64,000 nucleotides of DNA from REEB95 sp963810055 (GTDB lineage Bacteria > Pseudomonadota > Alphaproteobacteria > ATCC43930 > CGMCC-115725), in the NCBI GenBank assembly GCA_963810055.1, contig CAWEME010000001.1:124001-188000 (forward strand), given 5' to 3'. This document shows, one piece after another, positions 1-8,963 of this stretch. Position numbers and translations under genes: made by a program. Every line of letters starts with the position of its first letter. The first letter of the stretch is position 1. The notes below the pieces were generated by a model that saw only the letters and a list, made by a program, of their open reading frames with translations, did not search any database and was not told the DNA's origin.

Positions 1-26
1 AAACAGGGGAGACGGCGTGGAATTCA

Positions 27-1250
27 TTGGCGAAAAACAAAGCCGATCCGGCTTTGCGCGCGGCGCGGGAAGAGCTGGCCGCTCGCTTGCGCGAGATCCG
101 CCGCCATAGCGAGCAGCTCGCGCGGCCGCTTCTGCCCGAGGACATGGTGGTGCAATCCATGCCCGACGCCAGCCCGACCAAATGGCATCTGGCGCACACC
201 TCCTGGTTCTTCGAGACCTTCTTGCTGACGCCCCATCTCGCGGGCTATCGCGCGGTCGATCCGGCTTATGCGCTATCTGTTCAATTCCTATTACGAGGCG
301 GCGGGGCCCCGCCATGCGCGCCCGGCGCGGGGCCTGATTACGCGCCCCGGCGTCGAGGAGATCGCTGCTTATCGCGCGCATGTGACATCCGCCACCGAAA
401 AGCTGATCGCAAACGCCAACGCGGAATCGTGGCCGGAGATATCGGCTCTCATCGAGCTCGGCCTCAACCACGAGCAGCAGCATCAGGAACTGATCCTGAT
501 GGATATCAAGCATTTGTTCGCGCAGAACCCGTTGAAGCCGGCTTATCGACGCGCGGCATGAAGCGAAGGCGCCGCACCAGGCGCGGGCGTTGAACTGGAT
601 CGATTTCAAGGGCGGGCTGGCCGAGATCGGCCATGACGGCAACGGTTTCGCCTTCGACAATGAAGGCCCGCGCCACAAAATCTGGCTCGAGAATTTCCGC
701 ATCGCCTCGCGGCTCGCGACCAACGGCGAATATCTCGCCTTCATCGAGGATGGGGGATATCGCCGGGCGGAATTCTGGCTTTCCGACGGCTGGGCCACGG
801 TGCAGGCGTTAGGCTGGCAGGCGCCGCTTTATTGGGAGAAGGGCGAAGACGGCTGGTCGGTCTTTTCGCTTTCCGGCATGAGGAAGCTCGATCCTTTCGC
901 GCCGGTGCTGCATGTGAGCCATTACGAAGCCGATGCGTTCGCGCGCTGGGCCGGGCGGCGGCTGCCGACCGAGGCCGAATGGGAAATCGCCGCCGTGTCC
1001 GGGCTGCTGGAGCAGGCGGTGGGCGAGGCCTGGCAGTGGACCTCCTCGGCCTATGGACCCTATCCCGGCTTCCGGCCGGCTTCGGGCGCGATCGGCGAAT
1101 ACAACGGCAAGTTCATGAGCGGCCAGATGGTGCTGCGCGGCGGCAGCTTCGCCACGCCGCCGGGCCATGCGCGCGCCGACCTACCGCAATTTCTTCCCGC
1201 CGGGCGCGCGCTGGTGTTTCGGCGGCATCAGGCTGGCGGAGGATGGGTGA
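27..1250 (+). CDS. egtB: Ergothioneine biosynthesis protein EgtB, frameshifted
   Basis: EgtB is the iron-dependent sulfoxide synthase that joins a thiol donor to hercynine in ergothioneine synthesis. The N-terminal DinB-like domain is seen (HLAHTSWFFE, then the iron-ligand motif HEQQHQE, typical HX3HXE), followed by the formylglycine-enzyme/sulfatase-like domain (RLPTEAEWE, LRGGSFATPPGH, near-terminal GGIRLAEDG). The reading frame changes three times, near 265, 545-560 and 1176, each consistent with one extra base; rejoined, the protein has about normal family length. The start is a TTG at 27, with no in-frame ATG visible; the true start could lie just outside the window. The stop TGA (1248-1250) overlaps the egtD ATG, so the two are translationally coupled. 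The breaks look like consensus errors, not decay. Confidence 0.85.
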
Positions 1251-2217
1251 TGCCAAGGGGCACGCTCAAGGCCTATCTCGATTTCGCGCCGCGCGAGGAG
1301 GGCTTCCGCGCCGCGGCGCTGTCCGGGCTCGGCCGTACGCCCAAGGCGATACCCTGCCGCTTTCTCTACGACCGGCGCGGCTCGGCGCTGTTCGAGGAGA
1401 TCTGCAACCTTCCCGAATATTACGTGACCCGGGCCGAGACCGCGATTTTGACGGATCATGCCGGCGAGATTGCGCGCCTCATCGGCCCGCGCTGCCCGCC
1501 TGATCGAGTTCGGCAGCGGCGGCAGCCGCAAGGTGCGCCTGCTGCTCGAGGCGCTCGACAATCCCCTCTCCTACGTGCCGGTCGATATTTCGGGCGAGAC
1601 GCTGCACCAGGCGGCCTCGGCGATCGCCGCCGATTTCCCGGCGCTGGAGGTGATCGCGGTCTGCGCCGATTACATGAATCCGCAGCCGCTTGCCGGATTT
1701 GGCGTCGCGCCCGGGCGGAAAGCGAGTGGGGTTCTTCCCCGGCTCGACCATCGGCAACCTCACCCCCGAGGAGGCGATCCGGTTCCTGCGCGGCTGCCGC
1801 GACTTGCTGGGGTCGGGAGGCGGCATGATCGTGGGCGCGGACCTCAAGAAAGACCCTGCGCTGCTGCACGCCGCTTATAACGACGCGGCCGGGGTGACGG
1901 CGCGCTTCACCCTCAACCTGCTCGAACGTTTGAACCGCGAGCTCGGCGCCGATTTCGACCTGTCGCGCTTCGAACACGAGGCGTTCTACAACCCGTATCT
2001 GGGCCGCATCGAGATCTACATCCGCAGCCTGATGGACCAGATCGTCTCCGTCGCCGGGCGGCGCTTCATGTTTGCGCGGGGTGAGCGCGTGCATGTGGAA
2101 TATTCCTACAAATACGCGGTCGATGAATTCCAGGCGCTGGCGCGGCGCGCCGGCTTCCGCCCGGTCCAGTGCTGGACCGGCGCGGGCCAGTTCGGGGTGC
2201 ATTACCTGACGGTCTGA
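1250..2217 (+). CDS. egtD: L-histidine N-alpha-methyltransferase EgtD, frameshifted
   Basis: EgtD trimethylates histidine to hercynine with S-adenosylmethionine, the first step of ergothioneine synthesis; it is cytosolic. Recognisable pieces are the N-terminal part (CRFLYDRRGSALFEEIC, LPEYYVTRAE), the SAM-binding segment LIEFGSGGSRKVRLLLEAL, then FFPGSTIGNLTPEEA and the C-terminal part ending in CWTGAGQFGVHYLTV. The frame changes at about 1486-1488 and 1693-1694; each is explained by one extra C before a CG. ATG at 1250 overlaps the egtB stop. Together with egtB this is the two-gene ergothioneine pathway. Confidence 0.85.
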
Positions 2218-2229
2218 GCGCGTTTTTCC

Positions 2230-2311
2230 CTGGATTGCTTCGCCTGCGGCTCGCAATGACAATTCGGCCGTCATTGCGACGCCGCGCAACCGCGCGGCGG
2301 AAGCAATCCAG
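2230..2311. repeat. Long imperfect palindrome after egtD
   Basis: The ends are perfect 11-base inverted arms (CTGGATTGCTT and AAGCAATCCAG), with an inner pair CGCAATGAC / GTCATTGCG. It belongs to a widespread class of bacterial intergenic palindromes containing ATTGCTTCG and CGCAATGAC. It fills most of the egtD-cimA gap and could act as a 3' hairpin; there is no clear U-tract. Confidence 0.7.
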
Positions 2312-2376
2312 CCCAACTCCGATAGCGCGGCCTAACTCCCTGCCGCCACTCGACTTATCGCCGTCGTCCCCATAGG

Positions 2377-3978
2377 ATGCGGCGCATGGCGGGCGAGCGC
2401 ATCTATCTTTACGACACCACCTTGCGCGACGGGGCGCAGACCCAGGGCGTCGATTTCGGCGTGCCCGACAAGCTGGCGATCGCGCGCGAGTTGGACCAGC
2501 TCGGCATCGACTACATCGAAGGCGGCTGGCCCGGCGCCAACCCGACCGACGACGCGTTTTTCGCCAAGCCGCCCAAGCTCGCCCATGCGCGGCTCTGCGC
2601 CTTCGGCATGACGCGGCGTTCCGGCCGCAGCGCCGGCAACGATCCGGGCCTGACCGCCGTGCTTAACGCAGGGACAAAAGTCGCGACCCTGGTGGGCAAG
2701 GCCTGGGACTTCCACGCCAAGGTCGCGCTCGGCATCGGCCTCGACGAGAACGTGAAAATGATCGGCGAGAGCGTGACGCAAGCCAAGTCGAAGCTCGACG
2801 AGGTGATCTTCGACGCCGAGCATTTCTTCGACGGCTACAAGGCCAATCCCAAATTCGCGCTCGATTGCATTGCCGCCGCCGCCAAGGCCGGCGCGCGCTG
2901 GATCGTGCTGTGCGACACCAATGGCGGCAATCTCCCCGACGAGATCGAGCGTATCGTACGCGAAGTGACCAAGACCGTGCCCGGCGACAAGCTCGGCATC
3001 CATTGCCACAACGACACCGAGAACGGCGTGGCGAATTCCCTGGCCGCGGTGCGCGCCGGCGCGCGGCATATCCAGGGAACCTTGAACGGCCTTGGCGAGC
3101 GTTGCGGCAACGCCAATCTGGTTTCGATCATCCCCAATCTCATGCTCAAGATGGGTTACGCCACCGGCGTCGACGCCGAAGGCTTGAAGCGGCTGACCCG
3201 CGTCTCGCGTTTCCTCGACGAGCGCCTGAACCGCGCGCCCGACCGCCACGCCGCCTATGTCGGCGAAAGCGCCTTCGCGCACAAGGGGGGCCTGCACGTC
3301 TCGGCGGTGGAGAAGGACCCGCGCTCCTACGAGCACGCCGACCCCGCGCTGTTCGGCAACCGCCGGCATATCGTGGTCTCCGATCAGGCGGGCAGGGCCA
3401 ATCTGCTGGCGCGGCTCAGGGAGATCGGCATCGAGATCAAGCCCGACCACCCGAAGCTCGGCGCGCTGCTCGACGAGGTGAAGTCGCGCGAATTCCAGGG
3501 CTATGCCTATGACGGCGCCGAGGCGAGCTTCGAGCTGCTGGCGCAACGCACGCTCGGCGCGGTGCCGGAATATTTCCGCGTGGAGCGTTTCCGCATCATG
3601 GACGAGCGGCGTTACAACGCCAAGGGCGAGCTGATCACGGTGTCGGAGGCGACCGTCACCGGCGAGGTCGGCAACAAGCCCTTTCAAGAAGTGGCGGAAA
3701 GCCATGATGGGCCGGTCGACGCGCTCACCACCGCGCTCCGCAAGGCGCTGGTGCCGTCATTTCCCGAACTCGAGCCGATCCGGCTCACCGACTACAAGGT
3801 GCGGATATTGACGCCCCAGGACGCGACCAAGGCGGTGACGCGGGTGATGATCGAAAGCGCGGAGAACGGCCAGAGCTGGTCCACCGTCGGCGTCTCGTCC
3901 GACATCATCAACGCCTCCTACAACGCGCTGCACGACAGCCTCACCTACAAGCTCTGGCGCAGCGGCCGAAGGGCCTGA
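2377..3978 (+). CDS. cimA: (R)-citramalate synthase
   Basis: This DRE-TIM metallolyase condenses pyruvate and acetyl-CoA to citramalate, a threonine-independent route to 2-oxobutanoate and isoleucine. Residues about 6-280 form the catalytic barrel: the signature DTTLRDGAQTQGVDF near the start and the metal-binding HCHNDTENG followed by GLGERCGNANL. The C-terminal part (about 400-533) is a LeuA-type allosteric dimer domain. The length (533) matches the CimA/LeuA-related family that carries KVRI near the C-terminus. The start can be ATG 2377 or ATG 2386; neither has a strong ribosome-binding site. An isopropylmalate synthase paralogue is the main alternative, but the local motifs favour CimA. 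Confidence 0.9.
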   Translation: MRRMAGERIYLYDTTLRDGAQTQGVDFGVPDKLAIARELDQLGIDYIEGGWPGANPTDDAFFAKPPKLAHARLCAFGMTRRSGRSAGNDPGLTAVLNAGTKVATLVGKAWDFHAKVALGIGLDENVKMIGESVTQAKSKLDEVIFDAEHFFDGYKANPKFALDCIAAAAKAGARWIVLCDTNGGNLPDEIERIVREVTKTVPGDKLGIHCHNDTENGVANSLAAVRAGARHIQGTLNGLGERCGNANLVSIIPNLMLKMGYATGVDAEGLKRLTRVSRFLDERLNRAPDRHAAYVGESAFAHKGGLHVSAVEKDPRSYEHADPALFGNRRHIVVSDQAGRANLLARLREIGIEIKPDHPKLGALLDEVKSREFQGYAYDGAEASFELLAQRTLGAVPEYFRVERFRIMDERRYNAKGELITVSEATVTGEVGNKPFQEVAESHDGPVDALTTALRKALVPSFPELEPIRLTDYKVRILTPQDATKAVTRVMIESAENGQSWSTVGVSSDIINASYNALHDSLTYKLWRSGRRA

Positions 3979-4012
3979 GGCTCGCGCATTCATGTCTTGC
4001 GCAATTCGGTTT

Positions 4013-4062
4013 GCCCCCTCCCATTCCCTCCCCCGCAAGCGGGGGAGGGTTAGGGTGGGGGC
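4013..4062. repeat. GC-rich palindromic repeat, copy 1
   Basis: A 50-bp element centred on CCCTCCCCC-loop-GGGGGAGGG. Its reverse complement matches the element at 7990-8040 base for base except in the loop (six versus seven bases). It sits between cimA and trmJ and may act as a 3' hairpin. Confidence 0.75.
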
Positions 4063-4089
4063 GCGCTCCAGTTTTGCCGTGCGCCTCTG

Positions 4090-4872
4090 ATGGCCGGAAC
4101 CGACCGGCGCCGCGCCAAGCTTTCCGGCGGGCCCGCCATCATCCTGGTCGAGCCGCAGCTGGGCGAGAACATCGGCACGGCGGCGCGCGCCATGTTCAAT
4201 TGCGGGCTGACCGATCTGCGGCTGGTGAAACCGCGCGACGGCTGGCCCAACAAGAAGGCGGTGGCGGCGGCGAGCGGCGCCGATACGGTGCTCGACAAGG
4301 CCAAGCTTTACGACAGCGTGGAAGAGGCGGTGGCGAATTTCCGCCACGTCTACGCCACCACCGCGCGCGACCGCTACATGGTGAAGCGCATCCTCAAGCC
4401 GCGCTTCGCCGTCAACGAGATCAAAGGGTTTCTAGCGGCGGGCGAAGCCTGCGCGGTGATGTTCGGGCCGGAGCGCACCGGGCTTTTGAACGAGCATATC
4501 GCGCTGAGCGAGGCGGTGATCTCGGTGCCGCTCAATCCGGCCTTTTCCTCGCTCAACCTCGCCCAGTCGGTGCTGATCCTGGGTTATGAGTGGTTCAACG
4601 CCGGGAATGAAACGCCCGGCGAACTGCTCGCCACCGGCCATTCCAAGCCCGCCACCAAGCAGCAGCTGATCCGCTTCTTCGAGCATCTGGAAGAGGAGCT
4701 CGACAACAACGGCTTCATGCGCAACGCCGAGAAGCGGCCTTCGATGGTGCGCAACCTGCGGAATCTCTTTCAGCGCGCGCAATGCACCGAACAGGAGCTG
4801 CGCACGCTCCACGGCGTGGTCACGGCCTTCGCGGGGCCGAGGAAGCGCAGGAAGAAGACGGAGGGCGGATGA
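4090..4872 (+). CDS. trmJ: TrmJ-type tRNA/rRNA 2'-O-methyltransferase
   Basis: A SPOUT-class methyltransferase that 2'-O-methylates RNA, most likely nucleotide 32 of tRNA, using SAM. The three SPOUT motifs are visible: NIGTAARAMFNCGL (about residues 33-46), VMFGPERTGL (about 124-133) and SVPLNPAFSSLNLAQSV (about 145-161). The C-terminal helices of about 80 residues are typical of TrmJ. At 260 residues it has family length. The stop TGA overlaps the ATG of the DUF952 gene (ATGA), so they form an operon. Substrate specificity cannot be read from sequence. Confidence 0.88.
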   Translation: MAGTDRRRAKLSGGPAIILVEPQLGENIGTAARAMFNCGLTDLRLVKPRDGWPNKKAVAAASGADTVLDKAKLYDSVEEAVANFRHVYATTARDRYMVKRILKPRFAVNEIKGFLAAGEACAVMFGPERTGLLNEHIALSEAVISVPLNPAFSSLNLAQSVLILGYEWFNAGNETPGELLATGHSKPATKQQLIRFFEHLEEELDNNGFMRNAEKRPSMVRNLRNLFQRAQCTEQELRTLHGVVTAFAGPRKRRKKTEGG

Positions 4873-5216
4873 CCACGATCTACAAGATCTGCCAACGCGC
4901 GCTGTGGGAAGACGCGGTGCGGCTGGGCGTTTTCCGCGGCGCGCCGATCGACCAGACCGACGGTTATATCCATTTCTCCACCGCTTCGCAGGTGAGCGAC
5001 ACCGCCAGCAAGCATTTCGCGGGCTTGCCCGATCTGGTCCTGATCGCGGTCGACGCCGAATCGCTCGGGCCCGCGCTCAAATGGGAACCCTCGCGCGACG
5101 GCGCGCTCTTCCCGCATCTCTACGGCGTCCTGCCGGTGAACCGGACGCTCTGGGTGCGCGAATTGCCGCTGGGATTCGGCGGCAAGCACGACTTCCCGCC
5201 CGAAGTGACGGGCTAG
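4869..5216 (+). CDS. DUF952 family protein
   Basis: A 115-residue protein matching the DUF952 family, whose fold is related to ADP-ribosyltransferase-like proteins and whose function is unknown. Conserved features seen: IYKIC near the N-terminus, DGYIHFSTASQV (about residues 34-45), LVLIAVD (about 60-66) and FPHLYGVLPV (about 85-94). The ATG overlaps the trmJ stop, so translation is coupled. No signal peptide or membrane segment. I do not assign a reaction. Confidence 0.8.
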   Translation: MTTIYKICQRALWEDAVRLGVFRGAPIDQTDGYIHFSTASQVSDTASKHFAGLPDLVLIAVDAESLGPALKWEPSRDGALFPHLYGVLPVNRTLWVRELPLGFGGKHDFPPEVTG

Positions 5217-5226
5217 CGCGGCCGGC

Positions 5227-5433
5227 TCAGGCTTCGATGTATTCGGCGATGCTGGAGGGCGAAGGCACCGGCAAGCCGTCGGCTTTCAGCCCTTCGATGT
5301 GGAAGCGGATGGCGGACTGGATTTCCTTTTGCACGTCCTTCACCGTCGGCCCAGCGGCGACGCAGCCCGGCAAATCGGGGACATAGGCCGAATAATTGCC
5401 TTCCGCCTTTTCGATCACCACCGCGTAGCGCAT
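5227..5433 (-). CDS. hicB: HicB family antitoxin
   Basis: A 68-residue antitoxin of the HicB family with the partial RNase H-like fold: MRYAVVIEKAEGNYSAYVPD then LPGCVAAG, typical of the YxAxxPDLPGC signature. It neutralises the HicA mRNA interferase encoded just upstream on the same strand. ATG at 5433 shares one base with the hicA stop; a GTG at 5436 is an alternative start. It lacks a long C-terminal DNA-binding domain, so autoregulation is less certain than in two-domain HicB. Confidence 0.9.
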   Translation of the reverse strand: MRYAVVIEKAEGNYSAYVPDLPGCVAAGPTVKDVQKEIQSAIRFHIEGLKADGLPVPSPSSIAEYIEA

Positions 5434-5627
5434 CACCGTCTCTCCTTCAGTCGCGCCTGCTTCAGAACGCTATTCAAGGTTCCCGGCGCCAAGTCATCCG
5501 ACGGCTTGCCCGCGACGGTCACGCGGCCGGGCTTGGCCGGATGCTTGTATTGGCGGTGGCTTCCCCGAGTCACGGCCAGGGCCCAGCCATCGTCCTCTAG
5601 TAATCGTATCGCATCGCAGACCTTCAT
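5433..5627 (-). CDS. hicA: HicA family toxin, mRNA interferase
   Basis: A 64-residue dsRNA-binding-fold toxin that cleaves mRNA. The catalytic histidine lies in RGSHRQYKHP (about residues 21-30), matching the GSHxxY motif of HicA. The second conserved part is VTVAGKPSDDLAPGTLNSVLKQA. Order hicA-hicB with overlapping stop and start is the standard arrangement. The pair lies between a DUF952 gene and rpsD; no transposon remnants are visible beside it. Confidence 0.9.
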   Translation of the reverse strand: MKVCDAIRLLEDDGWALAVTRGSHRQYKHPAKPGRVTVAGKPSDDLAPGTLNSVLKQARLKERR

Positions 5628-5676
5628 GCCGCAATTATCCTTTCATAAGCAAGGCCGTAGCCGCAATCTCCGCGGG

Positions 5677-5704
5677 TTGACAATCCCGCCCGCCCGCTTA
5701 TAGT
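5677..5704 (+). promoter_or_regulatory. Strong sigma70-like promoter for rpsD
   Basis: TTGACA at 5677-5682 and TATAGT at 5699-5704 with a 16-bp spacer. This is near consensus and points to rpsD, giving a leader of about 105 nt before the ATG at 5817. A leader of that length could carry S4 autoregulation, but I see no known motif. Confidence 0.7.
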
Positions 5705-5816
5705 CCCGGCCATTCCCAAGAACGTGGGTGTGAACCCCGTCTTCCAGCGGAAGCAAACCGCCCGGGAGGCCTATTGGGACAAGCAACAACAATCCTAACG
5801 GAAGCACAAAGGAACG

Positions 5817-6431
5817 ATGAGCAAACGCGAAGGGTCCAAGTACAAGATCAACCGGCGCCTCAGGGCCAATCTCTGGGGCCGGGCCAAGAGCCCCCTCAAC
5901 CGCCGGGATTACGGCCCCGGCCAGCACGGCCAGCGGCGCAAGAAGCCCTCCGATTTCGGCACGCAGCTGATGGCCAAGCAGAAGCTCAAGGGCTATTACG
6001 CCAATCTGGGCGAGCGCCAGTTCCGCCGCCTCTACGAGGAGGCGCGGCGGCGCAAGGGCGACACCGGCGAGAACCTGGTCGAGTTGCTGGAACGCCGGCT
6101 CGACTGCACCATCTACCGCATGAAATTCGTGCCGACGCCCTTCGCCGCGCGGCAATTCGTCAACCACGGCCACGTGCTGGTCAACGGCAAGCGCGTCAAC
6201 ATCCCGTCCTATTCCCTGAAGGACGGCGACACGGTGGAGCTGAAGGAAAAGGCCAAGACGCTGGCGATCGTGCTCGAAGCCGCCAAATCGGCCGAGCGCG
6301 ACGTGCCCGACTATCTCTCGGTCGACGCCGACGCCTTCAAGGGCAAGTTCGTGCGCGGGCCCAAGCTCGCCGACGTGCCTTATCCGGTGTCGATGGAACC
6401 CAATCTGGTGGTCGAGTTCTACTCGCGCTAG
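5817..6431 (+). CDS. rpsD: 30S ribosomal protein S4
   Basis: Ribosomal protein S4, a primary 16S rRNA binder needed for early 30S assembly. Length (204) is normal. The N-terminus SKRxGSKYKINRRL and the S4 RNA-binding domain (about residues 94-155: RRLDCTIYRMKF, ARQFVNHGHVLVNGKRVNIPS) are clear. The ribosome-binding site is AAAGGA just before the ATG. It is a single gene here, not in the alpha operon, as in many alphaproteobacteria. Confidence 0.97.
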   Translation: MSKREGSKYKINRRLRANLWGRAKSPLNRRDYGPGQHGQRRKKPSDFGTQLMAKQKLKGYYANLGERQFRRLYEEARRRKGDTGENLVELLERRLDCTIYRMKFVPTPFAARQFVNHGHVLVNGKRVNIPSYSLKDGDTVELKEKAKTLAIVLEAAKSAERDVPDYLSVDADAFKGKFVRGPKLADVPYPVSMEPNLVVEFYSR

Positions 6432-6625
6432 GGCTTTCAGGTCCGGATGGAATCGGCCAATTCCGTCCGAACCGGCGGCATCGCCCGTTAAAAAAATGTT
6501 AGAGCGTGTCCGGCTTCGCCGCTCGCCTTCGCGTTCGGAAGCAGGCGAGGGGGTTGCCTGAATCATGCCTATTCACTAAGCTTCCGGGCAAAGACCGGCG
6601 AAGACGGAAAAACGGGAGGGAAACC

Positions 6626-7807
6626 ATGCGCGTGATCTTGACGGCGGTGCTCGCCTTCGTCCTGCTGTGGGGCGCGCCCGCGCGGGCCGAGGATTTCTAC
6701 GACATTCCGATCATCGCCTCGCTCACCGGCGGCGGCGCCTTCCTCGGCCAGGAGGAGCACGACGCGCTCCTGTTGGTGGAGAAAACCGTCAACAAGACCG
6801 GCGGCATCCACGGCAAGAAGCTGCGCTATGTTTTCCACGACGACCAGTCCAGCCCGCAAGTGGCGGTGCAATTGCTCAACGACGTGATGGCGCTACATCC
6901 CACGGTGTTCATGGGCTCGTCGCTGGTGGCGACCTGCAACGCCATGGCGCCGCTGGTGCAGGACAAAGGCCCGGTGATGTACTGCTTCTCGGCCGGCATC
7001 CATCCGGCCGAGGGCAGCTACGTCTTCGTCTCCGGGGTTTCGACCTACGACCAGGCGATCGGGCTGGTGCGTTATTTCCGCCTCCGGGGCTGGACCAAGC
7101 TCGGCATCATGACCTCGACCGACGCGACCGGCCAGGACGCCGACAAGGGCTTCGACAAGCTGCTGGCCCTGCCCGAGAACAAGGGCTTGACCGTGGCCGT
7201 GCACGAGCATTTCAATCCCAGCGACGTCAGCATCTCGGCGCAGATCGAGAACATCAAGGCGGCCAATCCCCAGGCCTTCATCGGCTGGAGCACGGGCGCG
7301 CCCTCGGCCACCATTTTCCGCGGCGCGGTGCAAGGCGGGTTGACGGGGCCGATGGGCACCACCGGCGGCAACATGACTTACGCGCAGATGCACCGCTTCG
7401 CCGATTTCCTGCCCAAGGAATTCTATCTGCCGACGGCGGAATGGCCGGTGAACCGCGATCCGCACGTCAAGCTCGACCCCAAGGTGGCGGCGAAGCAGCG
7501 CGAGCTTTACGCCGCCTACAAGGAGGCCGGGTCGAGGCCCGATGAGGGCTCGCTTCTGGGCTGGGACCCGGCGACCATCGTCGTCGATGCGTTGCGGGCG
7601 CTGCCCGCCGGCGCCAGCGCCGAGCAGTTGCACGACTATCTCATTCACCTCAAGGGCGTGGCCGGGGCCGACGGCATCTACGACTACGACGCCACGCCGC
7701 AGCGCGGCTTGTCGCTCGACGACGTGGTGGTGACGCGCTGGAACGTGGCCGCCGACACATGGGACGTGGTCACCCAGCCCGGCGCGTCGACGCTGATCGG
7801 CAAGTAG
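6626..7807 (+). CDS. Periplasmic substrate-binding protein, branched-chain amino acid ABC type
   Basis: A 393-residue secreted type-1 periplasmic binding protein of the LivJ/AmiC-like class. The signal peptide is residues 1-21 (MRVILTAVLAFVLLWGAPARA). Mature features include PIIASLTGGGAFLGQ, NKTGGIHGKKLRYVFHDDQ and GSSLVATCNAMAP. No permease or ATPase gene is adjacent, so it is an orphan binding protein and its ligand is unknown. ATG 6626 was chosen because GGGAGGG precedes it and the signal peptide follows directly. Confidence 0.85.
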   Translation: MRVILTAVLAFVLLWGAPARAEDFYDIPIIASLTGGGAFLGQEEHDALLLVEKTVNKTGGIHGKKLRYVFHDDQSSPQVAVQLLNDVMALHPTVFMGSSLVATCNAMAPLVQDKGPVMYCFSAGIHPAEGSYVFVSGVSTYDQAIGLVRYFRLRGWTKLGIMTSTDATGQDADKGFDKLLALPENKGLTVAVHEHFNPSDVSISAQIENIKAANPQAFIGWSTGAPSATIFRGAVQGGLTGPMGTTGGNMTYAQMHRFADFLPKEFYLPTAEWPVNRDPHVKLDPKVAAKQRELYAAYKEAGSRPDEGSLLGWDPATIVVDALRALPAGASAEQLHDYLIHLKGVAGADGIYDYDATPQRGLSLDDVVVTRWNVAADTWDVVTQPGASTLIGK

Positions 7808-7839
7808 GAACGAGGCGCGGCATTTTTGAAAGGTAAGTG

Positions 7840-7944
7840 ATGAAAAAGAAGTCCAAGAAATCGAGCCAGACGATCCGCGCCGCCAAGCGCAAGGGCAGGC
7901 TCAAGGCCAAGCGGCGCCGGCAGCGCGCGCGCGCGGGGCACTGA
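7840..7944 (+). CDS. Very basic 34-residue microprotein
   Basis: A short ORF starting at ATG 7840, with GAAAGG upstream, 33 bp after the binding-protein stop. The protein is half Lys/Arg (17 of 34), beginning MKKKSKKSSQTIRAAKRKG and ending RRRQRARAGH. It has no hydrophobic segment. Size and charge resemble small ribosome- or nucleic-acid-binding proteins, but I cannot match it to a named family. It may be co-transcribed with the binding-protein gene. It could be chance, but the ribosome-binding site and composition favour a real gene. Confidence 0.5.
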   Translation: MKKKSKKSSQTIRAAKRKGRLKAKRRRQRARAGH

Positions 7945-7989
7945 CGCTTTAAGCTGTTCCCGATCATGCATGAGGGGCGATGAGCGATT

Positions 7990-8040
7990 GCCCCCACCCT
8001 AACCCTCCCCCGTGAAACGGGGGAGGGAATGGGAGGGGGC
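7990..8040. repeat. GC-rich palindromic repeat, copy 2
   Basis: Inverted copy of the element at 4013-4062, with identical arms (CCCTCCCCCG / CGGGGGAGGG) and a different loop. It lies in the 245-bp space after the microprotein ORF. The rest of that space shows nothing else. Confidence 0.75.
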
Positions 8041-8189
8041 TGCGCGGGCGGGCCATTAAATAAATTCAAAACAACTCGGCGGGATTGCGCGCTTGCGCGG
8101 CGCGGGCATCAGCCATGCGCAACCCGCGGTTGCTGGGTCAGCACCCCTTAACCATTTGATCGTTTGATCGCTCACTGCAAGGGTTCGTC

Positions 8190-8963
8190 ATGGCCGCGCC
8201 TCTGCCCACGATTTTTTTGTCCCACGGTTCGCCGATGCTGGCGCTCGATGCCGGCGCGTTCTGGCAGCGTCTCGGGCGCGAATTGCCGCGGCCCGACGCG
8301 GTGCTGGCGGTGTCGGCGCATTGGACCACCGAGAATCCCACGGTGAGTTCGACCGTGGCCAATGCCACCATCCACGATTTCTACGGCTTTCCCGCGCCGC
8401 TTTACCAGATCGCCTATCCCGCGCCGGGCGCGCCCGATTTGGCCAAGCGCGTGACCGGCTTGCTCAATGCGGCGAAGATTCCCGTCCAGGTCGATCCCGC
8501 GCGCGGCCTCGACCACGGCGCCTGGGTTCCGCTCAAGAACATGTATCCGCTCGCCAACATGAAGGTGGCCCAGCTTTCGGTGCAGCCGCACCGGGACGCC
8601 GCCTGGCACGTCGCGTTGGGCCGCGCGCTCGCGCCCCTGGCCCGCGAGAACGTACTGGTGCTGGCTTCGGGGGGCGCGGTGCACAATCTCCGCGAGATGG
8701 ACCGCGAAGGCGGGAAGACGCCCGCCTGGGCCGAGAATTTCGATCGCTGGCTCGCCGAGACCCTGGCCAAGGGCGACGAATCCTCCTTCGTCGACTGGAC
8801 CCACAAGGCGCCCGAGCCGAAGCGCGCCCATCCGACGCCCGAGCATTTCCTGCCGATTTTCGTCGCCTATGGCGCGGCCGGCGAAAAGCCCAAATCCCAA
8901 CTTCTGTTCAAGGGCTTCACCTTGGGCAGCATGAGCATGGCGGCCTACCGCTTCGCCGCCTGA
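8190..8963 (+). CDS. Extradiol ring-opening dioxygenase, DODA/YgiD type
   Basis: A 257-residue class III extradiol dioxygenase of the 4,5-DOPA dioxygenase family. Such enzymes cleave catechol rings using Fe(II) or zinc. Conserved metal and active-site motifs are visible: FLSHGSPMLAL (His about residue 12), VSAHWTT (about 49-55), GLDHGAWVPL (about 110-119) and LVLASGGAVHNL (about 157-168). No hydrophobic leader. The 3' end overlaps the convergent panE gene by 19 bp. The in vivo substrate is unknown. Confidence 0.87.
   Translation: MAAPLPTIFLSHGSPMLALDAGAFWQRLGRELPRPDAVLAVSAHWTTENPTVSSTVANATIHDFYGFPAPLYQIAYPAPGAPDLAKRVTGLLNAAKIPVQVDPARGLDHGAWVPLKNMYPLANMKVAQLSVQPHRDAAWHVALGRALAPLARENVLVLASGGAVHNLREMDREGGKTPAWAENFDRWLAETLAKGDESSFVDWTHKAPEPKRAHPTPEHFLPIFVAYGAAGEKPKSQLLFKGFTLGSMSMAAYRFAA

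Noticed and set aside
6440..6472. Imperfect hairpin after rpsD as a terminator
   Set aside because: A GGATGGAAT/ATTCCGTCC pairing exists, but there is no U-tract directly after it, so it is not called.
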